Positions 1 through 6,968 of a stretch of 62,330 bases of DNA are shown piece after piece. Source of the DNA: Treponema sp. (lineage in GTDB: Bacteria > Spirochaetota > Spirochaetia > Treponematales > Treponemataceae); contig JAGCUI010000052.1 in NCBI GenBank assembly GCA_017962965.1, forward strand, positions 1-62,330, in the 5' to 3' direction. Position 1 is the first letter of the stretch. Every line of letters begins with the position of its first letter. Made by a program: the position numbers and the translations under genes. A model generated the notes under the pieces. The model had not been told where the DNA came from. It searched no databases and was given only the letters and a program-made list of their open reading frames with translations.

Positions 1-129
1 CGGTCCATTGACCTGTAGGTAAGGTTTAACCGAATCCACGTATATCAGAATGGTCAAATGCCGAATTAATTTCTGTCTGTTGCTTCCATTTTTATTATAT
101 TTCTCTATTGACAAAGGCACAACATATCA

Positions 130-157
130 AATCGCAATTTGTAGGAGTAAGGGAAAT
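130..157. repeat. Imperfect direct repeat, left copy
   Basis: This 28-base stretch starts AATCGCAATTTG and continues with a GGAG/CTAAGG-like purine block. A similar stretch lies at 1495-1521 in the same orientation; the first 12 bases are identical and the rest agrees at most positions. The two copies bracket the Rhs fragment and its small downstream partner. They may be module ends or scars of an insertion or recombination event, but two copies alone cannot show which. Confidence 0.45.
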
Positions 158-182
158 AATTAAAAAAGACTATTATCCTTAG

Positions 183-446
183 TTATTCCACAAAAAAAAT
201 TGCTATAGTTGATATAATTATTATTAATAGTAGACCATACCACCTTATAACAAATAAGATACTTCTTTCATCTTCAGTTTTTTTCCTAAATTCTCTATAT
301 TTAATACAAATGGATACTAAACAAACATTAAGCAAAATTAATTTGCTCCTTATAGATATAGAATCAATTTGTAAAAAAAGAATTATTAAACTAATAAGCA
401 GAAGTATAATAATATATTCAATAACTTTTTTCATTTTATTCTTCAT
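183..446 (-). CDS. Small three-helix membrane protein, candidate immunity protein
   Basis: This 87-residue protein is dominated by hydrophobic segments at about residues 9-26, 35-48 and 68-85, so it should be an integral inner-membrane protein. I recognise no family. It lies directly downstream of the Rhs C-terminal fragment on the same strand, and its ATG at 446 overlaps the restored end of that fragment (stop at 436-438) by 11 nt. Such overlap is typical of translationally coupled toxin-immunity pairs, in which immunity genes are small, variable and immediately 3' of the toxin. The immunity role is an inference from position. An open frame on the opposite strand (310-573) is less likely because it has no comparable context. 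Confidence 0.55.
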   Translation of the reverse strand: MKNKMKKVIEYIIILLLISLIILFLQIDSISIRSKLILLNVCLVSICIKYREFRKKTEDERSILFVIRWYGLLLIIIISTIAIFFVE

Positions 447-1289
447 TGTTCTGTTTTGTTTTTGCCTTTTGTATTTTATCCCAGAGAATATTAAAAGCTA
501 CTTCAGCTCCCTTTTTACCAATCTCAGGAGTCATCTTTTGAATAAAAGCTTTTCTCATTCCTGCCTTATCTGAAAGTCTACCTCGATGGCCTTTTTGATA
601 GAATCCTCCGTTTTTTTAGTACTTTGAGAGACTCTTATATCTACAAAACCCTTTTCAATTTCAAATGAAATGATTGTAGATATACCATATGATACCATTT
701 GTTTGGCAACATCAGACCAATCTTCGGTTGTATAAGCTTTTAGAACTGATATTCCAAAATGAGTAAGGTCAGCTCCTTTTGAAACGGCTGCAGCAGAAGC
801 TGCTAGTGGTACATTTCCTGTTGATAAAGCAAAAAGTCCTACATAATCAGAGATTTCTCCAACTATTACACAAGGTGTTTCCAATGCAGCAAATATTATT
901 TGATCAGAAAAACTCATAAAACCATCGTAATACGGTTCATTCCAAATTTTATCAACATTGTCTTTACCAATAAAAAGATTTAACAAGGATCTTGTAAAAC
1001 TTTTTTTATGCTTTACAGTTTTTGGTTTGTTATTAACATTATAAGGGCTATATTTCATTCTTTGCTGATATTCAAAATCTTCAAGAGTTGTAGATTCACC
1101 ATCCGGATCAATATACCTAATCGGATTGTTCCCTGCGTAGTGGTACAAATGGAAATTTGTATGATTAAAAATTATCTGATAACCGCGGGTTTTTGGGGTG
1201 ATTTTTAGAGAATCATACAATTTTTGGCCTCCTTCTGGGGGGAATTTCCATTTTTGGGGCAGATTCCAGGTTTTAGACTGAAAATCCAC
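436..1289 (-). pseudogene. Orphan Rhs-repeat C-terminal (toxin) fragment with a frameshift
   Basis: Residues about 45-65 match the end of an Rhs core: HLYHYAGNNPIRYIDPDG, the conserved hyperconserved-core junction that precedes a variable toxin. Almost all of the Rhs/YD-repeat shell is missing, and the nominal start is a GTG just after an in-frame stop, so this is probably a displaced C-terminal cassette. The plain frame ends at 555. However, a -1 shift at the seven-A run (plus-strand T run 611-617) opens a frame reading NGGFYQKGHRGRLSDKAG and continuing to a stop at 436-438, giving about 284 residues and overlapping the next gene. The toxin activity is not recognisable. Either an A was lost (decay) or slippage restores the frame. 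Confidence 0.7.
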
Positions 1290-1494
1290 TAAAAACTGAT
1301 TAATCCTGAATCATACAAATTAGAAATAATCAACTGGTTTATGTCTGAATTTCAGAAACTTATTTAGCGCCTCCGAAATTCTCATTTTTTAACTGTTAAA
1401 ACAACACTATATGTAGTGTGTCTGCCTTACGGGTATATTTTCAGGCTCAAAATCGGGTCAATTCTGGTCTTTTTCCTCCGTTTTTTTATTCCTA

Positions 1495-1521
1495 CAATCG
1501 CAATTTGGGGGACTAAGGAAA
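1495..1521. repeat. Imperfect direct repeat, right copy
   Basis: This 27-base partner of the copy at 130-157 begins AATCGCAATTTGGGGGAC. It lies between the Rhs fragment and the ParE-like toxin gene. The rest of the spacer 1290-1531 contains no convincing gene: one minus-strand ATG frame of 21 codons is present but has no support. Confidence 0.45.
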
Positions 1522-1531
1522 TTTACAAATT

Positions 1532-1843
1532 TTAAGTCAAAAGAGATGTTTCATTACGATTTGAGGGCTGTATCCTTCTGACTTCCATTACATTGTCTAT
1601 TACGACATACCAGATTGTATAATTTCCAGCATTGATTCTTCGATATGGATGAAGACGGTTTCTTGTAGATTCCCATATAGGAAAACTTTCACACATATCA
1701 AGTCGTTCAATAATAGCTGATTCTATTTTATTCAATATATTTTCAGCGGCAATAGGATTTTGAAGAACATTACATATATAATCAACTATACTACCTAAAT
1801 CCTCAAGAGCAATTGGAAGATAACTAAGTTTATACTTTTTCAT
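1532..1843 (-). CDS. ParE/RelE-superfamily toxin
   Basis: This 103-residue basic protein has the ParE/RelE layout: an N-terminal LSYLPIALEDL strand-helix, a central helical hairpin, and a C-terminal sheet with RRINAGNYTIWYVV followed by VMEVRRIQPS. Family members either poison DNA gyrase (ParE) or cleave mRNA on the ribosome (RelE); which applies here cannot be read from sequence. The Phd-like antitoxin gene is upstream on the same strand with a single base between them, the usual antitoxin-first operon order. The length is normal for the family and the frame is intact, so the pair is probably functional. Confidence 0.82.
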   Translation of the reverse strand: MKKYKLSYLPIALEDLGSIVDYICNVLQNPIAAENILNKIESAIIERLDMCESFPIWESTRNRLHPYRRINAGNYTIWYVVIDNVMEVRRIQPSNRNETSLLT

Positions 1844-1844
1844 C

Positions 1845-2105
1845 TTATCTCTTAATTTTTCCTCTTAAAGAATTAAAGACTTCTTCATGTGAATATCTTT
1901 TGTCTGTTTCAGCTGCCTGTCTGTCGGCTTCGTCAAGATAGTGTTCTATATTATTTGTAAGAGAATCATACATCTGGAGAGACATCAAAACCATTGATCC
2001 GTAACCATTTTTTGTAAGGAAAACAGGTGCTTCTGAAGTAGTAACAAGATTCTCAATTTCTGAATACTTATTTCTTAAATCTGAAACAGGTCTTATTTGT
2101 GTCAT
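1845..2105 (-). CDS. Phd/YefM-family antitoxin
   Basis: This 86-residue protein starts IRPVSDLRNKYSEIENLV and continues with APVFLTKNGYGSMVLMSLQMYDSL, the typical Phd/YefM N-terminal DNA-binding fold. The acidic, probably flexible C-terminus (about residues 50-86) would wrap the toxin. It should bind its own promoter, with the toxin as co-repressor, and neutralise the ParE-like protein encoded one base downstream. Repeated TTATCAA-type motifs lie in the upstream region. There is no sign of decay. Confidence 0.87.
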   Translation of the reverse strand: MTQIRPVSDLRNKYSEIENLVTTSEAPVFLTKNGYGSMVLMSLQMYDSLTNNIEHYLDEADRQAAETDKRYSHEEVFNSLRGKIKR

Positions 2106-2118
2106 ATATTTACCTCTA

Positions 2119-2166
2119 TTATCAATATCTTATCAACATTTTAACTTTATAATGATAAAATATCAA
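2119..2166 (-). promoter_or_regulatory. Likely promoter/operator of the Phd-ParE operon
   Basis: On the minus strand a TTGATA box (2161-2166) is followed after 17 bases by TAAAAT (2138-2143), a good sigma-70-type promoter 33 bases before the antitoxin ATG. TTATCAA occurs at 2119-2125 and 2130-2136 in direct orientation 11 bases apart, with ATATCAA at 2160-2166, so the motif overlaps the -35 box and the start region. AATGATA (2151-2157) and TATCATT (2177-2183) add an inverted pair. These are plausible antitoxin operators; binding is inferred. Confidence 0.5.
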
Positions 2167-2244
2167 CAATAATATATATCATTTTATTCCCAAAACTTGT
2201 AAATTTTCTGACTAATAGATAATCATTTTTTTATTTAAATTGCT

Positions 2245-2841
2245 TCATTCCTCCTCCGCATCTCCTTCCATCCCCTGCATCTCTTGTTCCATCAGTTCGC
2301 GGATGTATTTAGATTCGTCGCCGATAAAAGAAAACGTAAGCGGGGGAACTTCTTCTTCGTCGGTGCGGGTCCATTTTTCACGAGTAAATAAATTTTCAGA
2401 ATACTCGGTTATATTGCGGTTTTCATCCTTTTTTATCCCTTCGACAAATACCTGACCGTCCTTTGTAAAAACTTTTTCGACATAAAAATCAATTTTTTTC
2501 CTGACTGGATTTTTTAAATCGCAATAATACCAGGTCGAAGCATAAAATTCATCAACATAAACAAGATACGTGTCTGTAATATGAATAATTCCTGAAGAAG
2601 CAAAATCGTAAATTATTTTTCCTGAGGATTTTTCATAAACAAAATATGTAAAGGGTATCTCAGAACGAAGAATCAAATATTTTTCTGTCTCGGCATAATA
2701 ATGAACGATTCCTTCTTTACTTTCCAAAATGCATTTACCATCAAGATATAATCCATCATCCCGTGTTTCCAGCCTGGTCGAATTACACGAGATAAATGCG
2801 AAAAGAATTAATGGTAGAAGAAATTTTACTTTTTTAGTCAC
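2245..2841 (-). CDS. Putative lipoprotein of unknown function
   Basis: This 198-residue protein has a lysine-rich start, a hydrophobic stretch and a spirochaetal lipobox FAFISC with cysteine 19 as the likely lipid-modified residue, so it should be membrane-anchored outside the cytoplasm. The remainder is rich in aromatic and beta-prone residues (YYAETEKYLILRSEI, TYLVYVDEFYASTWYYCD), suggesting repeated beta-strands such as a propeller or WD-like fold. The C-terminus is strongly acidic. I recognise no family. It stands alone between the toxin-antitoxin operon and groEL, with a strong hairpin upstream that separates it from groEL transcription. Confidence 0.72.
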   Translation of the reverse strand: MTKKVKFLLPLILFAFISCNSTRLETRDDGLYLDGKCILESKEGIVHYYAETEKYLILRSEIPFTYFVYEKSSGKIIYDFASSGIIHITDTYLVYVDEFYASTWYYCDLKNPVRKKIDFYVEKVFTKDGQVFVEGIKKDENRNITEYSENLFTREKWTRTDEEEVPPLTFSFIGDESKYIRELMEQEMQGMEGDAEEE

Positions 2842-2884
2842 GGGGATATTATAACATGCATAACTGTCATTACGACAGGTTTAA

Positions 2885-2930
2885 AAACAAGAGAGGCCAG
2901 AAATCACGATTTCTGACCTCTCTTGTTTTA
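2885..2930. terminator. Intrinsic terminator, probably bidirectional
   Basis: AACAAGAGAGG and CCTCTCTTGTT are complementary, and CAGAAAT/ATTTCTG extends the stem inwards around a short loop, giving a stem close to 19 bp. A-rich sequence precedes it and T-rich sequence follows. It sits downstream of groEL on the minus strand and would end groEL transcripts; the next gene (2245-2841) starts just beyond. Confidence 0.8.
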
Positions 2931-2956
2931 TTTACAATTTATGAAAAACTTCGCAA

Positions 2957-3047
2957 AAACTAGTACATTTGGCGTACCACCAGACAGTTTGCAAACGTCA
3001 GAAGTTTCTTGGTACGCCTCTAGTTTCGCTAAGCGAAACTAGTACAT
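2957..3047. repeat. 79-bp palindrome-rich segment duplicated at the groEL 3' end
   Basis: AAACTAGTACAT occurs at 2957-2968 and again at 3036-3047, where it includes the groEL stop codon. Between the copies are GGCGTACCA (2971-2979) paired with TGGTACGCC (3010-3018), and a near-perfect palindrome CTAGTTTCGCT/AAGCGAAACTAG at 3020-3042. The arrangement looks like a small hairpin element that arrived at the end of groEL and duplicated about 12 bases of target. Confidence 0.55.
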
Positions 3048-4664
3048 CATCGATGGATCTGCAGCCGGTGCAGCGGGTGCTTTTGGTTCTGGGATGTCGG
3101 TGATGGCGCATTCGGTTGTGAGGAGTGTTCCGGCAACTGATGCGGCATTCTTCAAGGCAGAGCATGTTACTTTGGCTGGGTCGATGATTCCGGCTTCGAG
3201 CATGTTTACCCATTCGTTTGTGCGGGCATTAAATCCGATTCCCTTCTTTTCGTTCTTAGCGCGTTCAGCGATTACAGCACCGTCAAGACCTGCGTTTTCT
3301 GCAATCTGACGGATTGGTTCTTCGAGTGCACGGCGAACAATCTTGAATCCAACCTTTTCGTCTTCAGACAAATCAGCAGGGATTTCTGCAAGAGCTTTAG
3401 CGGCATCAATCAAAGCCATACCACCACCACTTACAATTCCTTCTTCCAAAGCGGCACGAGTAGCAGCGATTGTATCTTCAACACGGAACTTCATTTCCTT
3501 CATTTCTGTTTCTGTGTTTGCACCAACGTTGATTACAGCAACACCGCCTGCAAGCTTTGCAAGACGTTTCTGAAGCTGTTCCTTATCATAAGTAGAAGTT
3601 GATTTTTCAATTGCAAGCTTGATTTCTTCTACACGAGCTTTGATATCCTTAGAGTTTCCGGCTCCGCCAACGATTGTAGTATTATCCTTATCAATCTTGA
3701 TTGACTTAGCCTGACCAAGAACTTCTTCACCACATGATTCAAGCTTTAATCCAACTTCTTCAGAAACAACAGTAGCACCAGTCAAAATAGCGATATCCTG
3801 GAGCATATCCTTACGGCGGTCACCAAAGCCAGGAGCCTTAACAGCACAGCATTTGATTGTTCCGCGGATAGTATTCAAAACTAAAGTTGTAAGAGCTTCA
3901 CCATCAACATCTTCACAGATGATAACTAAAGCCTTACCTGCATTTGCAACCTTTTCCAGGATTGGAAGAAGGTCTTTCATTGCAGAAATCTTTTTGTCAT
4001 AAATCAAAACGCATGCATCAGAAAAATCAGCTTCCATGCGTTCACGGTCAGTTACAAAATAAGAAGAGATATAACCGCGGTCAAACTGCATACCTTCAAC
4101 AGTATCAACAGTCATCTCCATATTCTTAGATTCCTCAACAGTGATAACTCCGTCTTTACCAACCTTTTCGATTGCATCAGCGAGCATTTTACCGATTTCA
4201 GGATCATTGTTTGCAGAGATTGTTGCAATGTTTGTAATATCATCAGCACCCTTTACAGGCTTTGCATTTTTCTTGATTTCTTCAACGGCAATTTTTACAG
4301 CCTTATCCATACCGCGTTTGATTTCGATAGGACGCATTCCGGCAGCTACAGATTTAACTCCTTCGCGAACAAGGGCATAAGAAAGAACAGTAGCAGTTGT
4401 AGTACCGTCTCCCGCATCATCATTTGTTTTAGAAGCAACTTCGCGAACAAACTGAGCACCCATGTTTTCGTATGGATCAGCAAGTTCAACTTCTTTTGCA
4501 ACAGAAACTCCGTCCTTAGTGATTGTTGGTGAACCATATTTTTTGTCCATCATAACCATTCTTCCACAAGGTCCCAAAGTTGTTTTTACAGCCTTAGAAA
4601 TCTGTTCAACACCATTCAAAAGCTTTTTACGAGCATCTTCACTAAACAATAATTGTTTTGCCAT
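3039..4664 (-). CDS. groEL: Chaperonin GroEL
   Basis: At 541 residues this is a full-length group I chaperonin 60 that forms the cytosolic double-ring ATP-driven folding chamber and works with GroES (encoded separately at 26987). Visible hallmarks are the N-terminal [19 protein letters not shown], the ATP-site [15 protein letters not shown] at about residues 86-100, [12 protein letters not shown], and the equatorial [12 protein letters not shown]. The C-terminus is unusual: in place of the common Gly-Gly-Met repeats it ends [16 protein letters not shown] found no CIRCE element upstream, so HrcA control is not supported here. A strong hairpin follows at 2885. Confidence 0.98.
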   Translation of the reverse strand: MAKQLLFSEDARKKLLNGVEQISKAVKTTLGPCGRMVMMDKKYGSPTITKDGVSVAKEVELADPYENMGAQFVREVASKTNDDAGDGTTTATVLSYALVREGVKSVAAGMRPIEIKRGMDKAVKIAVEEIKKNAKPVKGADDITNIATISANNDPEIGKMLADAIEKVGKDGVITVEESKNMEMTVDTVEGMQFDRGYISSYFVTDRERMEADFSDACVLIYDKKISAMKDLLPILEKVANAGKALVIICEDVDGEALTTLVLNTIRGTIKCCAVKAPGFGDRRKDMLQDIAILTGATVVSEEVGLKLESCGEEVLGQAKSIKIDKDNTTIVGGAGNSKDIKARVEEIKLAIEKSTSTYDKEQLQKRLAKLAGGVAVINVGANTETEMKEMKFRVEDTIAATRAALEEGIVSGGGMALIDAAKALAEIPADLSEDEKVGFKIVRRALEEPIRQIAENAGLDGAVIAERAKNEKKGIGFNARTNEWVNMLEAGIIDPAKVTCSALKNAASVAGTLLTTECAITDIPEPKAPAAPAADPSMMY

Positions 4665-4823
4665 TTTCTATACCTTTTCCTTAATAATTTAAAATTTATT
4701 CATATTCAAAGATATAAAAAAATGCATAAATCGACAAGTAAAAACGCTCTAAAAATTACATTTTGAACGCTTTTAGCCGATAATAAAATGATAAAGAATT
4801 TCTTCTATATATGGCATTTAGGT

Positions 4824-4853
4824 TTGACATTACGTTTATATCTATGTTATCAT
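4824..4853 (+). promoter_or_regulatory. Putative sigma-70 promoter of the cyclase operon
   Basis: TTGACA at 4824-4829 and TATCAT at 4848-4853 are separated by 18 bases, a near-consensus promoter. Transcription would start about 55 bases upstream of the cyclase ATG at 4917. The intergenic region also has to hold the divergent groEL promoter; a TTGTCG/TATCTT pair on the minus strand around 4700-4735 is a weak candidate. Confidence 0.5.
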
Positions 4854-4916
4854 TTATAGATAATTTTTTGTTATTCAAATAAATAAATGGATTAAAAAAT
4901 AAAGGTTATTGAGTTT

Positions 4917-6968
4917 ATGGAAAAAAATAGCGATCTTTCTAAGACAAAAGGGCTCTCACTCGGAGCCAAGCTTGTTTTAATCATTTCTACATTGGTATTT
5001 ATCTCTCTTGTATCAATTACATTCCTTGTACAGTTCTTCATGAGCGATACAACCAGTGCGAATGCCGAAATTACAACGTTGGAAAAGACAAATGAAACTG
5101 CTTCCACAACAGAAAAGCAGATTAGTTCTATTCGTGCCAACACCTCGCTCATGCTGGAACTTCTTTCGATTTCCGGCTCTTCACAGGTGCTTTCACGCCA
5201 GACTACTTCATTCTTCTTTGAAAGAAATCCTGACATTGCAGCTGTAATTATTCCTGAAGAACAGGAACTCATTAATACAAGATTCTTTATTTCTAACGAA
5301 ATTGAATCAGAGCTTGTAAACCGCTTTTTGACTGCGCACTCTTCTGAAATCCAGCGTGCTACAGAAGGCGAAACCTTTATTCTTAATGCAGCCCCTGTTT
5401 TTGAACTTCAGGTTCTTGCTTATCTCTTCCCATGGCGTGAAGGCGGTAAGGATCAGGCTGTAATCATCTTCTTCTCAAGCGACTCTCTTTCTGAAACATA
5501 CGGTACTTCAACAACATCTGTTACCTACCTCATCAACGGCGACGCAGACATTCTTATTCATCCGGACATCGACCTTGTAATGGCAGGAACAAACGTTTCC
5601 AAAGAAAAAATCATCGAAATCATGAACTCTAACGGAAACGAGCTTCACCAGCAGCTTTACGAAGAAGACGACGGCACAAGATACTTTGGTGCATATAAAA
5701 AGCTTTCGTTCGGTAACCTTGCAGTTATCACAAACATCGAACGTAACACTGCTTTAAAGAGCGTTAATACTCTCACATGGCAGAACATTTATCTTACACT
5801 CGCAGTTCTTTTTATCACCATCCTCTTTGTTGCTCTCTACTCTAAAACAATCAGTAAACCGGTTCAGGCTCTTACTGCTGTTGCCCAGGAAATCAATCAG
5901 GGTAACTTTAATACAGAATTATTCGAAAACCTTAAATCTAAACGCACAGACGAAATTGGTGTTCTTATCCAGAGTACTAAGGACGAACGTGAAATCCTTA
6001 ACACAGTCAGCCGCCTTACAAACAAGGGTGTAGCAAAGGCTATTGTTCGTAAGGAAATTGACTTTGAACCTCACTTAAAAGACATCACAATCTTCTTCAG
6101 CGATATCCGCGGATTCACAGCTATTTCGGACGGCTTTAATAAACGCTTTGGAGAAAAATCTGCTGCAGAAATCATCAGCTTCTTGAACGACTACATGAGC
6201 CGCATGGTAAACTGTATTACAATTTCCGGCGGTAACGTTGATAAGTTCGAAGGTGACGCTATTATGGCCTGCTGGGGTGTTTTGCGTGATGAAAACCTTG
6301 AAACTCCAGAACACAAAAAGCACGTACAGGAAGATGCAATCAATGCAGTTCGCGGTGTTCTTGCTATGCGTTATGCCCTCATGGTTTACAACAAGGCTGC
6401 AGAAGCATTTACAAAAGAACACGAAGGTGAACCACTTGCTAAATACAAGCCGCACATCAGAATCGGTTCCGGTTTGAACTCTGGTCGTGCAACAGTCGGC
6501 TTTATGGGTTCTTACGACAAAATGGAATTTACATCTATTGGTGATGCAGTAAACCTTGCAAGCCGTACTGAAAGCTCAAACAAGCCTTGTGGAACAGATA
6601 TGCTTATTACAGAAGATACATACAATCTTCTTAAATACGATTACATCAAATCTCCGGAAAACAATTACACAATCAAACCGGAAAATCTTGATAACGAAAT
6701 CATCGTTGAAGTTATTCCTGTTACCTTTGAAGTTAAAGGAAAGGGTAAACAGCACTTCTACGGTGTAGTAAATATGCCTCGTTTTGATATTGAAGGATTC
6801 TTTAAAACAACAGATCCAGACTTTGTTGCAGATCCTGATTGTATTTGTGCTATTGGTCCTAAAGGTCCAAGAACACTTGCAGAAGTTAGAACCCTTCTTG
6901 GAATACCAACACCTGACTTTAGTGGAGTGAATTTAGATGCAGAAGAAAGCAAAGTCAAAGCTAACTGA
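4917..6968 (+). CDS. Membrane-bound class III adenylate/guanylate cyclase with extracytoplasmic sensor and HAMP
   Basis: This 683-residue protein has a transmembrane helix at about 20-45, an extracytoplasmic sensor region to about 288, a second helix at about 291-311, a HAMP-like linker (SKPVQALTAVAQEINQGNF) and a class III cyclase domain from about 389. Both metal-binding aspartates are present (FFSDIRGFT and DKFEGDAIM), as is the TSIGDAVNLASR motif with the transition-state Asn and Arg. Lys in DKFEGD favours ATP as substrate, so cAMP is the expected product. The C-terminal 100 residues carry no known domain. The next gene overlaps by 32 nt, so the cyclase is co-translated with the FecR-type protein and probably senses envelope state. 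Confidence 0.93.
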   Translation: MEKNSDLSKTKGLSLGAKLVLIISTLVFISLVSITFLVQFFMSDTTSANAEITTLEKTNETASTTEKQISSIRANTSLMLELLSISGSSQVLSRQTTSFFFERNPDIAAVIIPEEQELINTRFFISNEIESELVNRFLTAHSSEIQRATEGETFILNAAPVFELQVLAYLFPWREGGKDQAVIIFFSSDSLSETYGTSTTSVTYLINGDADILIHPDIDLVMAGTNVSKEKIIEIMNSNGNELHQQLYEEDDGTRYFGAYKKLSFGNLAVITNIERNTALKSVNTLTWQNIYLTLAVLFITILFVALYSKTISKPVQALTAVAQEINQGNFNTELFENLKSKRTDEIGVLIQSTKDEREILNTVSRLTNKGVAKAIVRKEIDFEPHLKDITIFFSDIRGFTAISDGFNKRFGEKSAAEIISFLNDYMSRMVNCITISGGNVDKFEGDAIMACWGVLRDENLETPEHKKHVQEDAINAVRGVLAMRYALMVYNKAAEAFTKEHEGEPLAKYKPHIRIGSGLNSGRATVGFMGSYDKMEFTSIGDAVNLASRTESSNKPCGTDMLITEDTYNLLKYDYIKSPENNYTIKPENLDNEIIVEVIPVTFEVKGKGKQHFYGVVNMPRFDIEGFFKTTDPDFVADPDCICAIGPKGPRTLAEVRTLLGIPTPDFSGVNLDAEESKVKAN

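Noticed and set aside
310..573. Plus-strand 87-codon frame opposite the small membrane protein
   Set aside because: It overlaps both the restored toxin end and the membrane gene; the minus-strand frame has the better context and overlap with the upstream gene.
1388..1400. Palindrome TTTAACTGTTAAA shared with 61678-61690
   Set aside because: Only 13 AT-rich bases are shared with no similar flanks; chance is a sufficient explanation.
4665..4916. CIRCE or other known heat-shock operator upstream of groEL
   Set aside because: I searched for TTAGCACTC/GAGTGCTAA-type repeats and saw none; the repeated AACGCT is too weak.
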